In this document: positions 34,437 through 42,028 of the stretch, in pieces
Position numbering within the stretch: position 1 is the stretch's first letter
How the letters are laid out: each line of letters opens with the position of its first letter
Assembly (NCBI RefSeq): GCF_036632915.2
Contig: NZ_CP155552.1
Location: 2,480,001 to 2,544,000 of the forward strand
Length of the DNA stretch: 64,000 bases
Reading direction: 5' to 3'
Origin: Faecalibacterium taiwanense
Lineage (GTDB): Bacteria; Bacillota; Clostridia; Oscillospirales; Ruminococcaceae
The notes under the pieces: generated by a model
Seen by the model: the letters and a program-made list of their open reading frames with translations, nothing else
The model's database searches: none
What the model was told of the DNA's origin: nothing
Program-made: the position numbers and the translations under genes

Positions 34437-36052
34437 AGATTTTCCTCCAAAATAGAATCGCCATACTCTCCCGCAAGCAACTCGTCAATATCAAAAATCG
34501 GTATTTCTCCTTTATAATCCGGGTCTTTATAGGCATACTCAAACGATTCTGCACACATTTTCCCTTTTGGCGAAGCCAAAGGAATTGCATATCTAAATTG
34601 TTTATTTGAAGCCGCAAGATCAATTTTGTGAGACCACTTTTTTAGAACGCTGTACACAAGCCAATCCGTCCATGGAACATTAACTTTAGGAAGTTCTCTC
34701 AAGCCAATTATCTTATAGATTGGTGTTGTTTCTTCAATCTCACCGACAACAATATTTTCAACTTGCTGCGCAATCTGTTCATCCACGCCAATAGATACTA
34801 TTCTCATCATCTTCTGATCGCTAATCATCAAATATTCATCATTGCAGCTGTCAATAAAATCCAATGTAGAATTTATTACAAGATGGTTTTCATTTGCAAA
34901 AGAACTCAATTCTTTTAGATCGTAGGATTCATGTGAGTAGACTTCTTCGCGCAGAACATCCGATGTTCCGGTAATTTCCACTCCCTGTTGTGCAATAAAT
35001 GGTCTTGTGAACTTATAGTCATCTCTGAAAAGATACTCGATCAAGCTATATGCCGAGAACGGATAAAACACACCATTTCTTGTAAAAATTTCCGGGCGTT
35101 CGATCGAAACCAAATTATAGAGTTCTTTAATGTGATGCTGTGCCCCATCAGCAATAATTGCGTCAATGTTTTGTTTCAGATACTCCCTCTCGCTCTCACT
35201 TATGCGCAGTTTACTGGCATGGATATATTTGCCAAAGCAGTTGATGATTTCAGGACTTTCAATCGCAAACTGAATCACAATATCGGGCACACCGGGAAAA
35301 TGTTTTTGAATTTGAGCACGGTCAACCTGAAAAGCTGCTTCTTTAATAAAATCAATGATAGTGGGGTACAGAGAAGTGTCCTCACCATCTTTGGACAGAT
35401 AATCTCGTGTGAAAACAAACTCATCCCCATAGAGTTCATGTAAGATACCCTGCAAATAGTATTTGTTATCGACTCCCTCTTTTTCCAAATCTTCCTTAAA
35501 AACTTCATACAGCGTATTCATAAGGAAGATCGAAGATTGGCTTTCCTCAATATAGCTGTGAATCCGATTTGCAAGTTCCTTGGAAATATATTCTTTTTGT
35601 TTTAATTTATAGCAGCCCTTTCCACAGAGCACTCCGATTCGGGAAACTGCTGCAACTAATGCATGGTCATTCACAGGAAGGTTGACATCGCCATATTTTT
35701 CTTTTATGTTATCTCGGAACGTTTTAATTTCTGTTGCAGAACCCGTGCAAAAGCCGTTTGGGTATTTTTCTGAAAGAATGTCTCGATAAATCGAAGCCAG
35801 CGACAGACGAGAACGATGGTATGTTTCACCTGTTAATTTGTACAACCCATCAATTTCTTTAATAACAAGATCCTCTGGAAGACCCATCTCTATCGCATCA
35901 GTAATATAGCTGACCATCTTTTTTGATGTAAACACATCAGGAAGCGATTCAATATATGTCGAAATCTTTTCAGGGATGCTATTATTTCCTACAATTAGAA
36001 CATCTAATCCCTTGTCATAAATGAAATTTCCGTTGTGGCTACCTTCCATCAA
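34427..36052 (-). CDS. Large unknown operon protein (possibly continuous with the upstream gene)
   Basis: A 541-aa protein with no motif I recognise. The N-terminal 150 residues resemble repeated helical DNA-binding or adaptor modules (TSKKMVSYITDAIEMGLPEDLV, LKEIDGLYKLTG-like), and the C-terminal part is mixed. Its start overlaps the stop of the upstream gene by 4 bp. Adding one T in TTTT (plus-strand AAAA, 36051-36054) would fuse both into one protein of about 946 aa (REFFF-L-MEGSHN), so two genes or one long gene are both possible. Confidence 0.65.
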   Translation of the reverse strand: MMEGSHNGNFIYDKGLDVLIVGNNSIPEKISTYIESLPDVFTSKKMVSYITDAIEMGLPEDLVIKEIDGLYKLTGETYHRSRLSLASIYRDILSEKYPNGFCTGSATEIKTFRDNIKEKYGDVNLPVNDHALVAAVSRIGVLCGKGCYKLKQKEYISKELANRIHSYIEESQSSIFLMNTLYEVFKEDLEKEGVDNKYYLQGILHELYGDEFVFTRDYLSKDGEDTSLYPTIIDFIKEAAFQVDRAQIQKHFPGVPDIVIQFAIESPEIINCFGKYIHASKLRISESEREYLKQNIDAIIADGAQHHIKELYNLVSIERPEIFTRNGVFYPFSAYSLIEYLFRDDYKFTRPFIAQQGVEITGTSDVLREEVYSHESYDLKELSSFANENHLVINSTLDFIDSCNDEYLMISDQKMMRIVSIGVDEQIAQQVENIVVGEIEETTPIYKIIGLRELPKVNVPWTDWLVYSVLKKWSHKIDLAASNKQFRYAIPLASPKGKMCAESFEYAYKDPDYKGEIPIFDIDELLAGEYGDSILEENLWD

Positions 36053-37266
36053 AAGAAAAATTCTCGTGCGTGTAAAGGAAAATACTTTTCAATATCCTCA
36101 CGATGGATTACAGGGTCTCCACCTTTTTCTGCTGAAACTTTAGCAATAAATCGTACCTGACTTTCCTTTCTCTCGAATATTCTAACAGCCTTACTTTCAA
36201 TCTGGCGAATTCTTTCTCTGGTGATGCCATGCTTGCTGCCAATTTCTTCCAATGTGCGTCCATGTGCTCTTAAATGAAGAACATCCTTGACATTATCTCT
36301 CGGACACGAAGCGTCCCAAAGCTCCTGAGCTTCTTGGGTGAGATCAAATGTGCACCAAGACAAGAAACTTTTCAAAATAACATAATCGTTATAATCCAAA
36401 TCATTTATCAAATCGGGCGTTTTCAGAATTGTTGAGTTTGCAAAGAATCGACAAAGAATATCCTGTGTTTCCTTATCGTCGGTATATGCAACAATATAAT
36501 ATTTAGCCAAGCTATTTTTTCTGGACGAAGGAATTCTATCAATAACCTCATAGATTTCCTCTTTTCTTTTTTGTCTTTTTGAGAAATCCAGAAGGCAACC
36601 AATAATTAAAGCTACACTTTGTGGATTATTTTTGCATTGCTCTAAAATATCACCATCCAGAAGTTTATATCCATCCTCATATATTTTCACTTTGTCAGCG
36701 TACTGTTCCGGGAAACCATCTTCTTCCGCAAAGGAAAAATCACCATTAAAAATTCGATCTCTGTACTGATAAAAATATGCCTTTTTCAAAGCCGAAGCAC
36801 TTCTATCATCATACCTGAGCGACTTAGTATCCGCTGCATCCGATTCTTTGCCCATCAGATTACTTCCATTCGCCTTAGAAAATCCGTTTTTTAATTCAGA
36901 AACGAACTGATCAACCTCTGACAAAGAAAGTTTTCCAAAGCCCTTAATATTGCACAGATCACTTTCTGTACAATTCAGTAAGTCTTCTACTGTAAACACA
37001 CCGATTTTTTTAAGGCAATTTGCAGTCCTAACAGAAAACCGAGGCGTATCTATTTGTATCAAGCGAAAATTATCTGGGTCTAAACTGTTTTTTTCGCCGT
37101 AGGTCATTTCGACTTGATGCACATTTATTCCATGACGACTCAGGATTGCAATAACTTCTCGACCTCTTATATTCAAGCCATGCGCAATATCCACAATCGG
37201 CTTTCCTTTTTTATACAACTCAACGATTGTCTCTGGGGTAAACTGTTCCATATTATTGTATTTCAT
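36049..37266 (-). CDS. Alpha-CTD/HhH plus sigma-region-4 domain protein
   Basis: A 405-aa protein with two transcription-type modules. Residues about 75-120 resemble the RNA polymerase alpha C-terminal domain (VRTANCLKKIGVFTVEDLLNC, then SDLCNIKGFGKLSLSEV, helix-hairpin-helix). Residues about 335-380 match sigma-70 region 4 (RAHGRTLEEIGSKHGITRERIRQIESKAVRIF). An N-terminal HTH (TIVELYKKGKPIVDIAHGLNIRG) is also visible. This combination inside a defence-like operon is unusual. It may bind the operon promoter, host polymerase or foreign promoters. Confidence 0.75.
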   Translation of the reverse strand: MKYNNMEQFTPETIVELYKKGKPIVDIAHGLNIRGREVIAILSRHGINVHQVEMTYGEKNSLDPDNFRLIQIDTPRFSVRTANCLKKIGVFTVEDLLNCTESDLCNIKGFGKLSLSEVDQFVSELKNGFSKANGSNLMGKESDAADTKSLRYDDRSASALKKAYFYQYRDRIFNGDFSFAEEDGFPEQYADKVKIYEDGYKLLDGDILEQCKNNPQSVALIIGCLLDFSKRQKRKEEIYEVIDRIPSSRKNSLAKYYIVAYTDDKETQDILCRFFANSTILKTPDLINDLDYNDYVILKSFLSWCTFDLTQEAQELWDASCPRDNVKDVLHLRAHGRTLEEIGSKHGITRERIRQIESKAVRIFERKESQVRFIAKVSAEKGGDPVIHREDIEKYFPLHAREFFF

Positions 37267-37280
37267 CTACTGCTCCAGCT

Positions 37281-38282
37281 TCAATTAGAATGCAGAAATA
37301 TTTTTTGCTGTTCTATAATGGACTCAACCATTTTCCGATACTGGAAAACAACACTTTCAGGGGATCTAATAACGATTCTGCCGCCCCACCCGAAAATCCA
37401 TCTGAAAAAATTCGGACTTGCGCTGACCGTTACCTGCGCGGAAAAATGATCATCATCATACCTCTCAGTATGAACATCTATTCCAAACTGATCTATGATA
37501 TATTTCATCAGAGCATTTTCAACTATTAGCGTGATTTTTTCCGACTTATATGTGTCAAACATTTGAAACACTCCAAGTGCATACTCCGAAGTGTCAAAAT
37601 CTGCTGGCATGGGATAGGCATCCTCACTCAAGATTTCCGGTTGACGCGCTATTCTGTCTATACGGAATGTATGAACGCGGTTTCTCGCTTCATAAAAACC
37701 TACAACATAATAATAGTCCCCGTTCCAAATTAATGAATATGGGCTTATGCAGTAAGGCTTTCCCCCATTTTTTATGATAAGATTCTTTTGCTCGTCGTAT
37801 TCAGTATAATAGAAAGAAATTTTTTTGCCAGAATTAATTGCGGAATTGATTGCATCAATTATGTAATACGTCTTTTCATTTTCGGATTTAACCTTACTTG
37901 TATTGATAAGGTTTCGCCTGAGTTCTTCCTTGCTTTCCTCGCTTGCAAGGCTTGTGAGTTTTTCTACAAGTGCCTCGCTCTTTTTTGCAGATATGAATCG
38001 GGATGCTTGAACCGCATCTATTAGAAGTTTTAATTCTGGGAGATCAAATGTTCGATCGTTGACATAATACTTCTTGCTACGCGACCTGATTTCTACAACG
38101 TCTATTCCACTGCTGCATAATAGTTCGACATATTTTGAAACAGTCGTTCGATGCATTCGGATACCATACATGGAATCAAAATACTGAAGAATCTGATTGG
38201 TTGACAGAGGATGATCTACATCCGAATAGCGCATAAGTATTTTGTATAGGTACAGAACTCGAAGCGATGTTTCATTTTGCAT
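37281..38282 (-). CDS. WYL-domain transcriptional regulator
   Basis: A 333-aa regulator: N-terminal winged HTH (LSTNQILQYFDSMYGIRMHRTTVSKYVELL, about 23-55) and a WYL domain (about 150-230) with ISPYSLIWNGDYYYVVGFYEARNRVHTFRIDRI, followed by a WCX-like C-terminal extension (NFFRWIFGWGGRIVIRSPE). WYL proteins commonly control phage-defence loci and sense nucleic-acid ligands. It is the first gene of the operon, 14 bp upstream of the next gene, and has a promoter and palindrome upstream at 38342-38401. Confidence 0.88.
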   Translation of the reverse strand: MQNETSLRVLYLYKILMRYSDVDHPLSTNQILQYFDSMYGIRMHRTTVSKYVELLCSSGIDVVEIRSRSKKYYVNDRTFDLPELKLLIDAVQASRFISAKKSEALVEKLTSLASEESKEELRRNLINTSKVKSENEKTYYIIDAINSAINSGKKISFYYTEYDEQKNLIIKNGGKPYCISPYSLIWNGDYYYVVGFYEARNRVHTFRIDRIARQPEILSEDAYPMPADFDTSEYALGVFQMFDTYKSEKITLIVENALMKYIIDQFGIDVHTERYDDDHFSAQVTVSASPNFFRWIFGWGGRIVIRSPESVVFQYRKMVESIIEQQKIFLHSN

Positions 38283-38341
38283 TTAAGATTCACGCCCCTG
38301 CCATCTTCATTTCGCACAAAATTGACAATACTATATTTATA

Positions 38342-38401
38342 ATAATACTTCATTCTCCACAACAATGCAACCATGAGATGTCATCATATGGTGACATCTC
38401 A
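38342..38401 (-). promoter_or_regulatory. Promoter and 28-bp palindrome of the defence-like operon
   Basis: On the minus strand TTGCAT (38365-38370), a 17-nt spacer, then TATTAT (38342-38347), about 60 bp before the WYL gene. Just upstream of the -35 lies a perfect inverted repeat, TGAGATGTCA-N8-TGACATCTCA (38374-38401), well placed as the binding site of a dimeric regulator such as the WYL protein. Confidence 0.65.
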
Positions 38402-38445
38402 CAAGTAAAGTTGTTCAGCATTGCTTTATTAGACACCATATTGTT

Positions 38446-38676
38446 TTACGGCAAGGCTTTTTCCTCGTCGGATTCTGCCTGGGGGACATTTTTCAAAATC
38501 CTTTTATATTCTTTATACAACCGTCTTGCCCTTTCTGGAAACTTTCCGTTAGCATCCCGTAGCGCGTCAAATTCCCTCTCAGCGTATCCCTGCCAGTACG
38601 AACTGAGGTTTCCTTCTCTCGCATCAATTATGCAATCCTCTATTTCAGAGTAACCAATTTCATCGTAGTCAAGCAT
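38446..38676 (-). CDS. Small acidic protein, unknown
   Basis: A 76-aa protein that starts MLDYDEIGYSEIEDCII behind GAGAGGTGG (ATG at 38676). It contains YWQGYAEREFDALRDANGKFPERARRLYKEYKRIL. It is transcribed in the same direction as the WYL operon, 160 bp upstream, with the palindrome in between. No family is recognised. It may belong to the imported defence segment or to the ICE. Confidence 0.5.
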   Translation of the reverse strand: MLDYDEIGYSEIEDCIIDAREGNLSSYWQGYAEREFDALRDANGKFPERARRLYKEYKRILKNVPQAESDEEKALP

Positions 38677-38829
38677 TTTCCACCTCTCAGCGACACATTT
38701 GATTTTTTCGTTCTCATACAAACAGTCTATCACGAATGACTGATTATATCAATTAAAAATTGTAGATAGAATCGTCCGGTTTTGAGCCTTCTCTCGACTA
38801 CAATAAGATAGAGAAGGAGGGCGGCAGTT

Positions 38830-39137
38830 ATGTACGAGAAACTTTTTCAAAGAGGCTTGCTGAACTACGGATACAAAAAGGTGTCTCCGCAAGGGATATG
38901 AGTCTTTCCCTCGGACAGAATCCCGGATACATTCGTGCTATCGAGAGTGGATCAGCGTTTCCTGCCATGTCGAGCTTCTTCTATATTTGCGAATATCTCA
39001 ACGTAACTCCGCAAGAATTTTTTGATTTCAATGAAGACCATGCAGATGGAATCAATGCACTTGTAAATCAACTCGATAAACTTGATGAAGAACAGATTCA
39101 AACTCTCACAGCCTTTATAAAGACTATTGTTAAGTAG
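38830..39137 (+). CDS. XRE-type HTH regulator with one frame break
   Basis: With one T added to TTTTT (38843-38847) the ATG at 38830, behind GGAGGG, reads through as MYEKLFSKRLAELRIQKGVS and ARDMSLSLGQNPGYIRAIESG. This is a classic Cro/C1 helix-turn-helix (about 8-60), with LNVTPQEFFDF and a short helical C-terminus. As sequenced, only the last 79 codons are open, from a weak start at 38898. It is a small regulator typical of ICE control regions and is probably functional if the break is an error. Confidence 0.75.
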
Positions 39138-39155
39138 GTAAGAACAACAGCAAAA

Positions 39156-39185
39156 ATGCCCACCAGCTTTCAAGCCGGTGGGCAT
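39156..39185 (-). terminator. Terminator between convergent genes
   Basis: ATGCCCACC/GGTGGGCAT stem. On the minus strand it is followed by TTTTTG, so it ends the zinc-ribbon transcript. Confidence 0.8.
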
Positions 39186-39189
39186 TCTC

Positions 39190-39390
39190 TTATTTGTACC
39201 GTATTACAGGTAGCTGCTTTACTTTGCCGCTAACCATTTTACGTTCAAGTGCAAAGACCATATCTGGAGTGCGTTCAAAGAAACCAATATCACGCTTCCA
39301 GCTTGTTCCGCACTTGCAATGAAACAGACCTATGAACTGCTGCTTCATCTTGCGCCCGCAATTCGGACAGATACGCTTGCTTGCGCCCAT
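39190..39390 (-). CDS. Zinc-ribbon ICE protein
   Basis: A 66-aa basic protein with two metal-binding pairs, CPNCGRKM and FHCKCGTSW, followed by FFERTPDMVFALERKM and a basic tail. It is a short zinc-ribbon protein of a kind common in gut ICE regulatory regions, with unknown function. It lies 6 bp downstream of the coiled-coil gene and shares its transcript, ending at the terminator 39156-39185. Confidence 0.75.
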   Translation of the reverse strand: MGASKRICPNCGRKMKQQFIGLFHCKCGTSWKRDIGFFERTPDMVFALERKMVSGKVKQLPVIRYK

Positions 39391-39396
39391 AACGCA

Positions 39397-39732
39397 TCAC
39401 TGGAGCTTGGCAAGGATTTCTTCAGCAGTCATACCACTGGCCAACAGCTTCTTCAGCACATCCTCGGCTTCGCCTTTCTTGGCTTCCTCTGCTGCCTTTG
39501 CTTCAACAGCAGCCTTCTTTACTTCAGCCTTCGCCAGATCTTTAGTCGCAGCCTTTAGATTGGCCTTTTTGGTTTTCAGCTGCGCCTTCAGATCATCGAT
39601 ATTGGCAATCAGCGCAGCAACCTCAGATTCGAGTTTTTCCTTTTCTGCGGCCTTTTCTGCAACGACTGCTGCATAATCAACGGTAACTTTTACGGTACGG
39701 GTCTTGTTCTTGCTTCCCTTGGGTCTTGCCAT
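39397..39732 (-). CDS. Lys/Ala-rich coiled-coil protein
   Basis: A 111-aa protein with an AT-hook-like basic start (MARPKGSKNKTRTVKV), then a continuous coiled coil (about 25-90) rich in Ala, Lys and Glu and a small C-terminal helix (ASGMTAEEILAKLQ). It resembles small nucleoid-like proteins of ICEs. DNA binding is inferred from the RPKGSKNK start. A GGAGG site precedes the ATG. It is upstream of the zinc-ribbon gene. Confidence 0.75.
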   Translation of the reverse strand: MARPKGSKNKTRTVKVTVDYAAVVAEKAAEKEKLESEVAALIANIDDLKAQLKTKKANLKAATKDLAKAEVKKAAVEAKAAEEAKKGEAEDVLKKLLASGMTAEEILAKLQ

Positions 39733-39919
39733 GATAATGTCCTCCTATACGGTGGAATGATTTGGTACTTATAAGTATATTTCTATATAGTTAAAATTGC
39801 AATAGACAATTCGTACTGCCTAAGACATTGATGAAATATTGTCATCTTTTCGTCAATATACGCAGGTGCGTACACGAAAAATTTCAATATCCGTTACTAT
39901 CATGCAAAGGAGGCGCAGC

Positions 39920-40185
39920 ATGATAGTAAAAGATGTTATTGAGCTGTCTGTAAAGGACGCTGTGGCGATTCGTTTCAAAGAGATTTGTGACCAGCGGGGA
40001 TTTGTCCAAATGAACTTGCTGTCCGTTCCGGTGTTACGCCATCTACCGTTTACAGTATGCTCGATTCCTCCCGACACAGTGTTTCTATCGGGACGATCAA
40101 AAAACTCTGCGACGGCCTTAACATTTCTCTTGGAGAGTTTTTCTCCTGCCCTTTGTTTGATGATCTTGAGCAGGAAATTCAATAG
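39920..40185 (+). CDS. XRE-type HTH regulator with one frame break
   Basis: The ATG at 39920 follows AGGAGG. Adding one A at AAA (40008-40010) gives an 88-aa helix-turn-helix protein: AVAIRFKEICDQRGFVQNELAV, RSGVTPSTVYSMLDSSRHSVS, IGTIKKLCDGLNISLGEFFS. As sequenced, the frame changes in the middle of the HTH. It is a Cro/C1-type regulator typical of ICE control regions. One of several cases in which a single homopolymer base decides the annotation. Confidence 0.7.
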
Positions 40186-40245
40186 GAGTACTTACACTCC
40201 CTTGATTCGATTTCGCCAACAACCTGACCGGATTTGAGGAAGCCT

Positions 40246-40683
40246 ATGCCTACGATTAACTTGAAAGAGCATTATCCCACCACATACACTGAGGATTTTT
40301 TTGCTGAAGTTTCGGAGGAAATCCATCAGTTATTTATTGATTTTAAGCATCAAGAAGATGCTTTTCTACGTCAAGTAAGCCGATATCATGCATATCATTC
40401 ACTGGATGATCCGACTTTTCCAGTAGAGCAATGTGTCCTTTTTCAGAAACCGGCTCTCGTGGATTCTGTCGAACAGCGGCATTCTGCTATGAGCATTTAT
40501 GAAGCCATTCTGTCCCTCCCACCCAAACAGGCCAAACGGTGCTACGATCACTATTATCAGGGATTTAAGCTATCAGATATTGCGCAAAAAGAGGGTGTAA
40601 CAGCAGGAAGTGTCTCGGAGTGTATTAAATCCGCTTTATCTACACTTCGAGAAAGATGCAACTTCTTTAACTTTTGCGATTGA
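40246..40683 (+). CDS. Sigma-70 region 4-like protein
   Basis: A 145-aa protein whose C-terminal half has a region-4 helix-turn-helix: LPPKQAKRCYDHYYQGFKLSDIAQKEGVTAGSVSECIKSAL. The N-terminal part lacks region 2, so it is more likely an ICE regulator of the sigma-like family than an active sigma factor. The ATG at 40246 is preceded by GAGGAAG. It lies between two XRE regulators in the ICE control region. Confidence 0.8.
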   Translation: MPTINLKEHYPTTYTEDFFAEVSEEIHQLFIDFKHQEDAFLRQVSRYHAYHSLDDPTFPVEQCVLFQKPALVDSVEQRHSAMSIYEAILSLPPKQAKRCYDHYYQGFKLSDIAQKEGVTAGSVSECIKSALSTLRERCNFFNFCD

Positions 40684-40818
40684 ACCCTAACTTTTATCCG
40701 TTTTTTGTCCTATATAATATAGGGATGTTTTTCTCTATCATGGAGAGCGCACCGTGCATTCTCCATGCTCCGCCCCATAACATTGCCATAATCGACAAAG
40801 GAAAGGACGAAGAAAGCA

Positions 40819-40962
40819 ATGAAAAGAAGATTGATTGAGTACGAACCCAGCCCCGGCAGTCAAGCGAACTGCCAGTGTCGAATGTCCGCCCGCGCTCTGA
40901 CCCTGTGGTGTGGCCTGTGGCTGCACTCCTGCATGGTCGGAGGGCTGGCTTATGTACTTTAA
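40819..40962 (+). CDS. Small 47-aa protein coupled to the XRE gene
   Basis: A 47-codon frame from ATG 40819 (GGACGAAGAAAG upstream), with a basic N-terminus (MKRRLIEYEPSPG), three Cys residues and a hydrophobic C-terminal half (LTLWCGLWLHSCMVGGLAYVL). It overlaps the start of the XRE gene at 40952 by 11 bp, and the XRE gene's RBS is inside it, which suggests translational coupling. A -10-like TATAAT lies at about 40713. No family is recognised. Confidence 0.5.
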   Translation: MKRRLIEYEPSPGSQANCQCRMSARALTLWCGLWLHSCMVGGLAYVL

Positions 40963-41272
40963 TCCTTACGCCGCTGGTTATAGAATCCAGAAATTACGCA
41001 AAGCACATGGACTGACACAAGAAGAAGCCGCAATCAAACTGAACATTAGTGATCGGCACATGAGAAGTCTGGAAAAAGGCACTTATGCACCGCTGGACTT
41101 GTTTGTTGAGATTGCAGTACATTTTGATGTCACTCTGGATTACCTCATTCTTGGGCAAGTTGAAACAAAAACTGAGCTGGCACTCAGTAAAAAAATCAAT
41201 GACCAGAAGCAGGCTATGAAATCGTTGAGGGAACATCTTCTGGCATTTGCAATGGAGATTGAGGTCGAATAA
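40952..41272 (+). CDS. XRE-type HTH regulator
   Basis: A 106-aa Cro/C1-family protein: IQKLRKAHGLTQEEAAIKLNISDRHMRSLEKGTYAPLDLFVEIA (about 12-55) is a full helix-turn-helix, followed by DVTLDYLILG and a helical tail. The ATG at 40952 follows CGGAGGG. It is the standard repressor-like gene of ICE control regions. The gene is intact and followed by a strong terminator at 41284. Confidence 0.85.
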   Translation: MYFNPYAAGYRIQKLRKAHGLTQEEAAIKLNISDRHMRSLEKGTYAPLDLFVEIAVHFDVTLDYLILGQVETKTELALSKKINDQKQAMKSLREHLLAFAMEIEVE

Positions 41273-41283
41273 CAAATCTACGG

Positions 41284-41315
41284 GAAGTCGGAGAGTGATC
41301 TCCGGCTTCTTTTTT
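41284..41315 (+). terminator. Terminator after the XRE gene
   Basis: GAAGTCGGAGA/TCTCCGGCTTC stem with a GTGA loop, followed by TTTTTT. Confidence 0.9.
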
Positions 41316-41346
41316 GTTGTCAAAAAATCAAACGTGTCTATGTGAT

Positions 41347-41370
41347 ACCGGAAGGAAAGCTTCCGGTTTT
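41347..41370 (+). terminator. Second hairpin upstream of structured RNA copy B
   Basis: ACCGGAAG/CTTCCGGT stem with a GAAAG loop, then TTT and further T-rich DNA. Confidence 0.6.
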
Positions 41371-41524
41371 GCTGCTTTTTCAGTTGAAAAAGCCCAAAAA
41401 GCGGAAGGAATGCATCCTAAAAAGGCAATCGGTTTTCAGGTACACTATGGTCACAGCAAGGGCAACACCCCAGACGGGGAGAAACCCAAATCTGGAAACC
41501 GTACCTTGAAAATTGAATATCATT

Positions 41525-41743
41525 CCCTCGGACAAAATAATGAAACTTCCGTAACTCGCGGCCCGGTCATAAAGAAGACGGGGTGGCTGAAGAAGCCAAT
41601 GTGGAGTGGGGTGCAAGTCCCCACTTACCGAGGTGTATTCCAAATCCAACGGGGGTCGAGGACAAATAGGTTGGAAAAACTTAAAGCAAAACTTCAAAGC
41701 CCACCACCGGGATTCTTCTGAACCACGGCGATGGGCTTTTTCC
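41525..41743 (+). ncRNA. Structured RNA, copy B (unknown family), with terminator
   Basis: A closing stem CCTCGG (41526-41531) with CCGAGG (41628-41633) encloses the conserved core (41546-41622): CTTCCGTAACTCGCGGCC, CGGTCATAAAGAAGACGGGG, the hairpin GGCT-GAAGA-AGCC, and GGGG-TGCAAGT-CCCC, whose 7-nt loop resembles a T-loop. A GTCGAGGAC box follows, as in copy A. The unit ends in an imperfect AGCCCAC/TGGGCT hairpin and TTTTT (about 41697-41743). It lies in a gene-free gap between the XRE and zinc-finger genes. Confidence 0.7.
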
Positions 41744-41782
41744 ATACCGAACACTCACCTATACGAAACGGAGGTAATGATT

Positions 41783-42028
41783 ATGAGCCGTAATTTTACT
41801 CGCAAGCCCGATGAATCGACCCTGACCACCCTCTGCCCGCACTGCCTGAGTGCTTTCCGCAATGCGCGCGGCATCCGTGTCCGTCGTGCTGACCCCTACC
41901 AGCTCACCAAGGAACCCTGCACCTACTGCCAGACCCGTTTTGGCTACGACTACTACATCCAGCCCACTAGCCCGAAAGCCACCTATTTTAAGAAAGGTCG
42001 GTTCGATGATGAAATTGACTGCGCTTAA
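41783..42028 (+). CDS. Zinc-finger ICE protein
   Basis: An 81-aa protein with two metal-binding pairs (CPHCLSAF and CTYCQTRF) spaced like a treble-clef or ribbon domain, and basic flanks (RGIRVRRADPY). The ATG at 41783 lies 8 nt after GGAGG, and the ATG at 41777 is too close. It overlaps the ParB-like gene by 23 bp, so the two are co-translated. It is a small ICE-conserved type protein and its function is unknown. Confidence 0.7.
   Translation: MSRNFTRKPDESTLTTLCPHCLSAFRNARGIRVRRADPYQLTKEPCTYCQTRFGYDYYIQPTSPKATYFKKGRFDDEIDCA

Noticed and set aside
30163..38839. TTATGTACGA near both the operon end (30165-30175, minus) and 38829-38838 (plus), as possible inverted ends
   Set aside because: A single 10-mer match without flanking similarity. 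At 38829 it is the start of an XRE gene (ATG TAC GAG), so coincidence is more likely.
41525..41675. Cobalamin riboswitch, group II intron or tRNA-like gene
   Set aside because: The GGTGCAAGTCC loop recalls a T-loop or B12-type motif, but the GCCACTG B12 box, a group II domain V and a full cloverleaf were not found.
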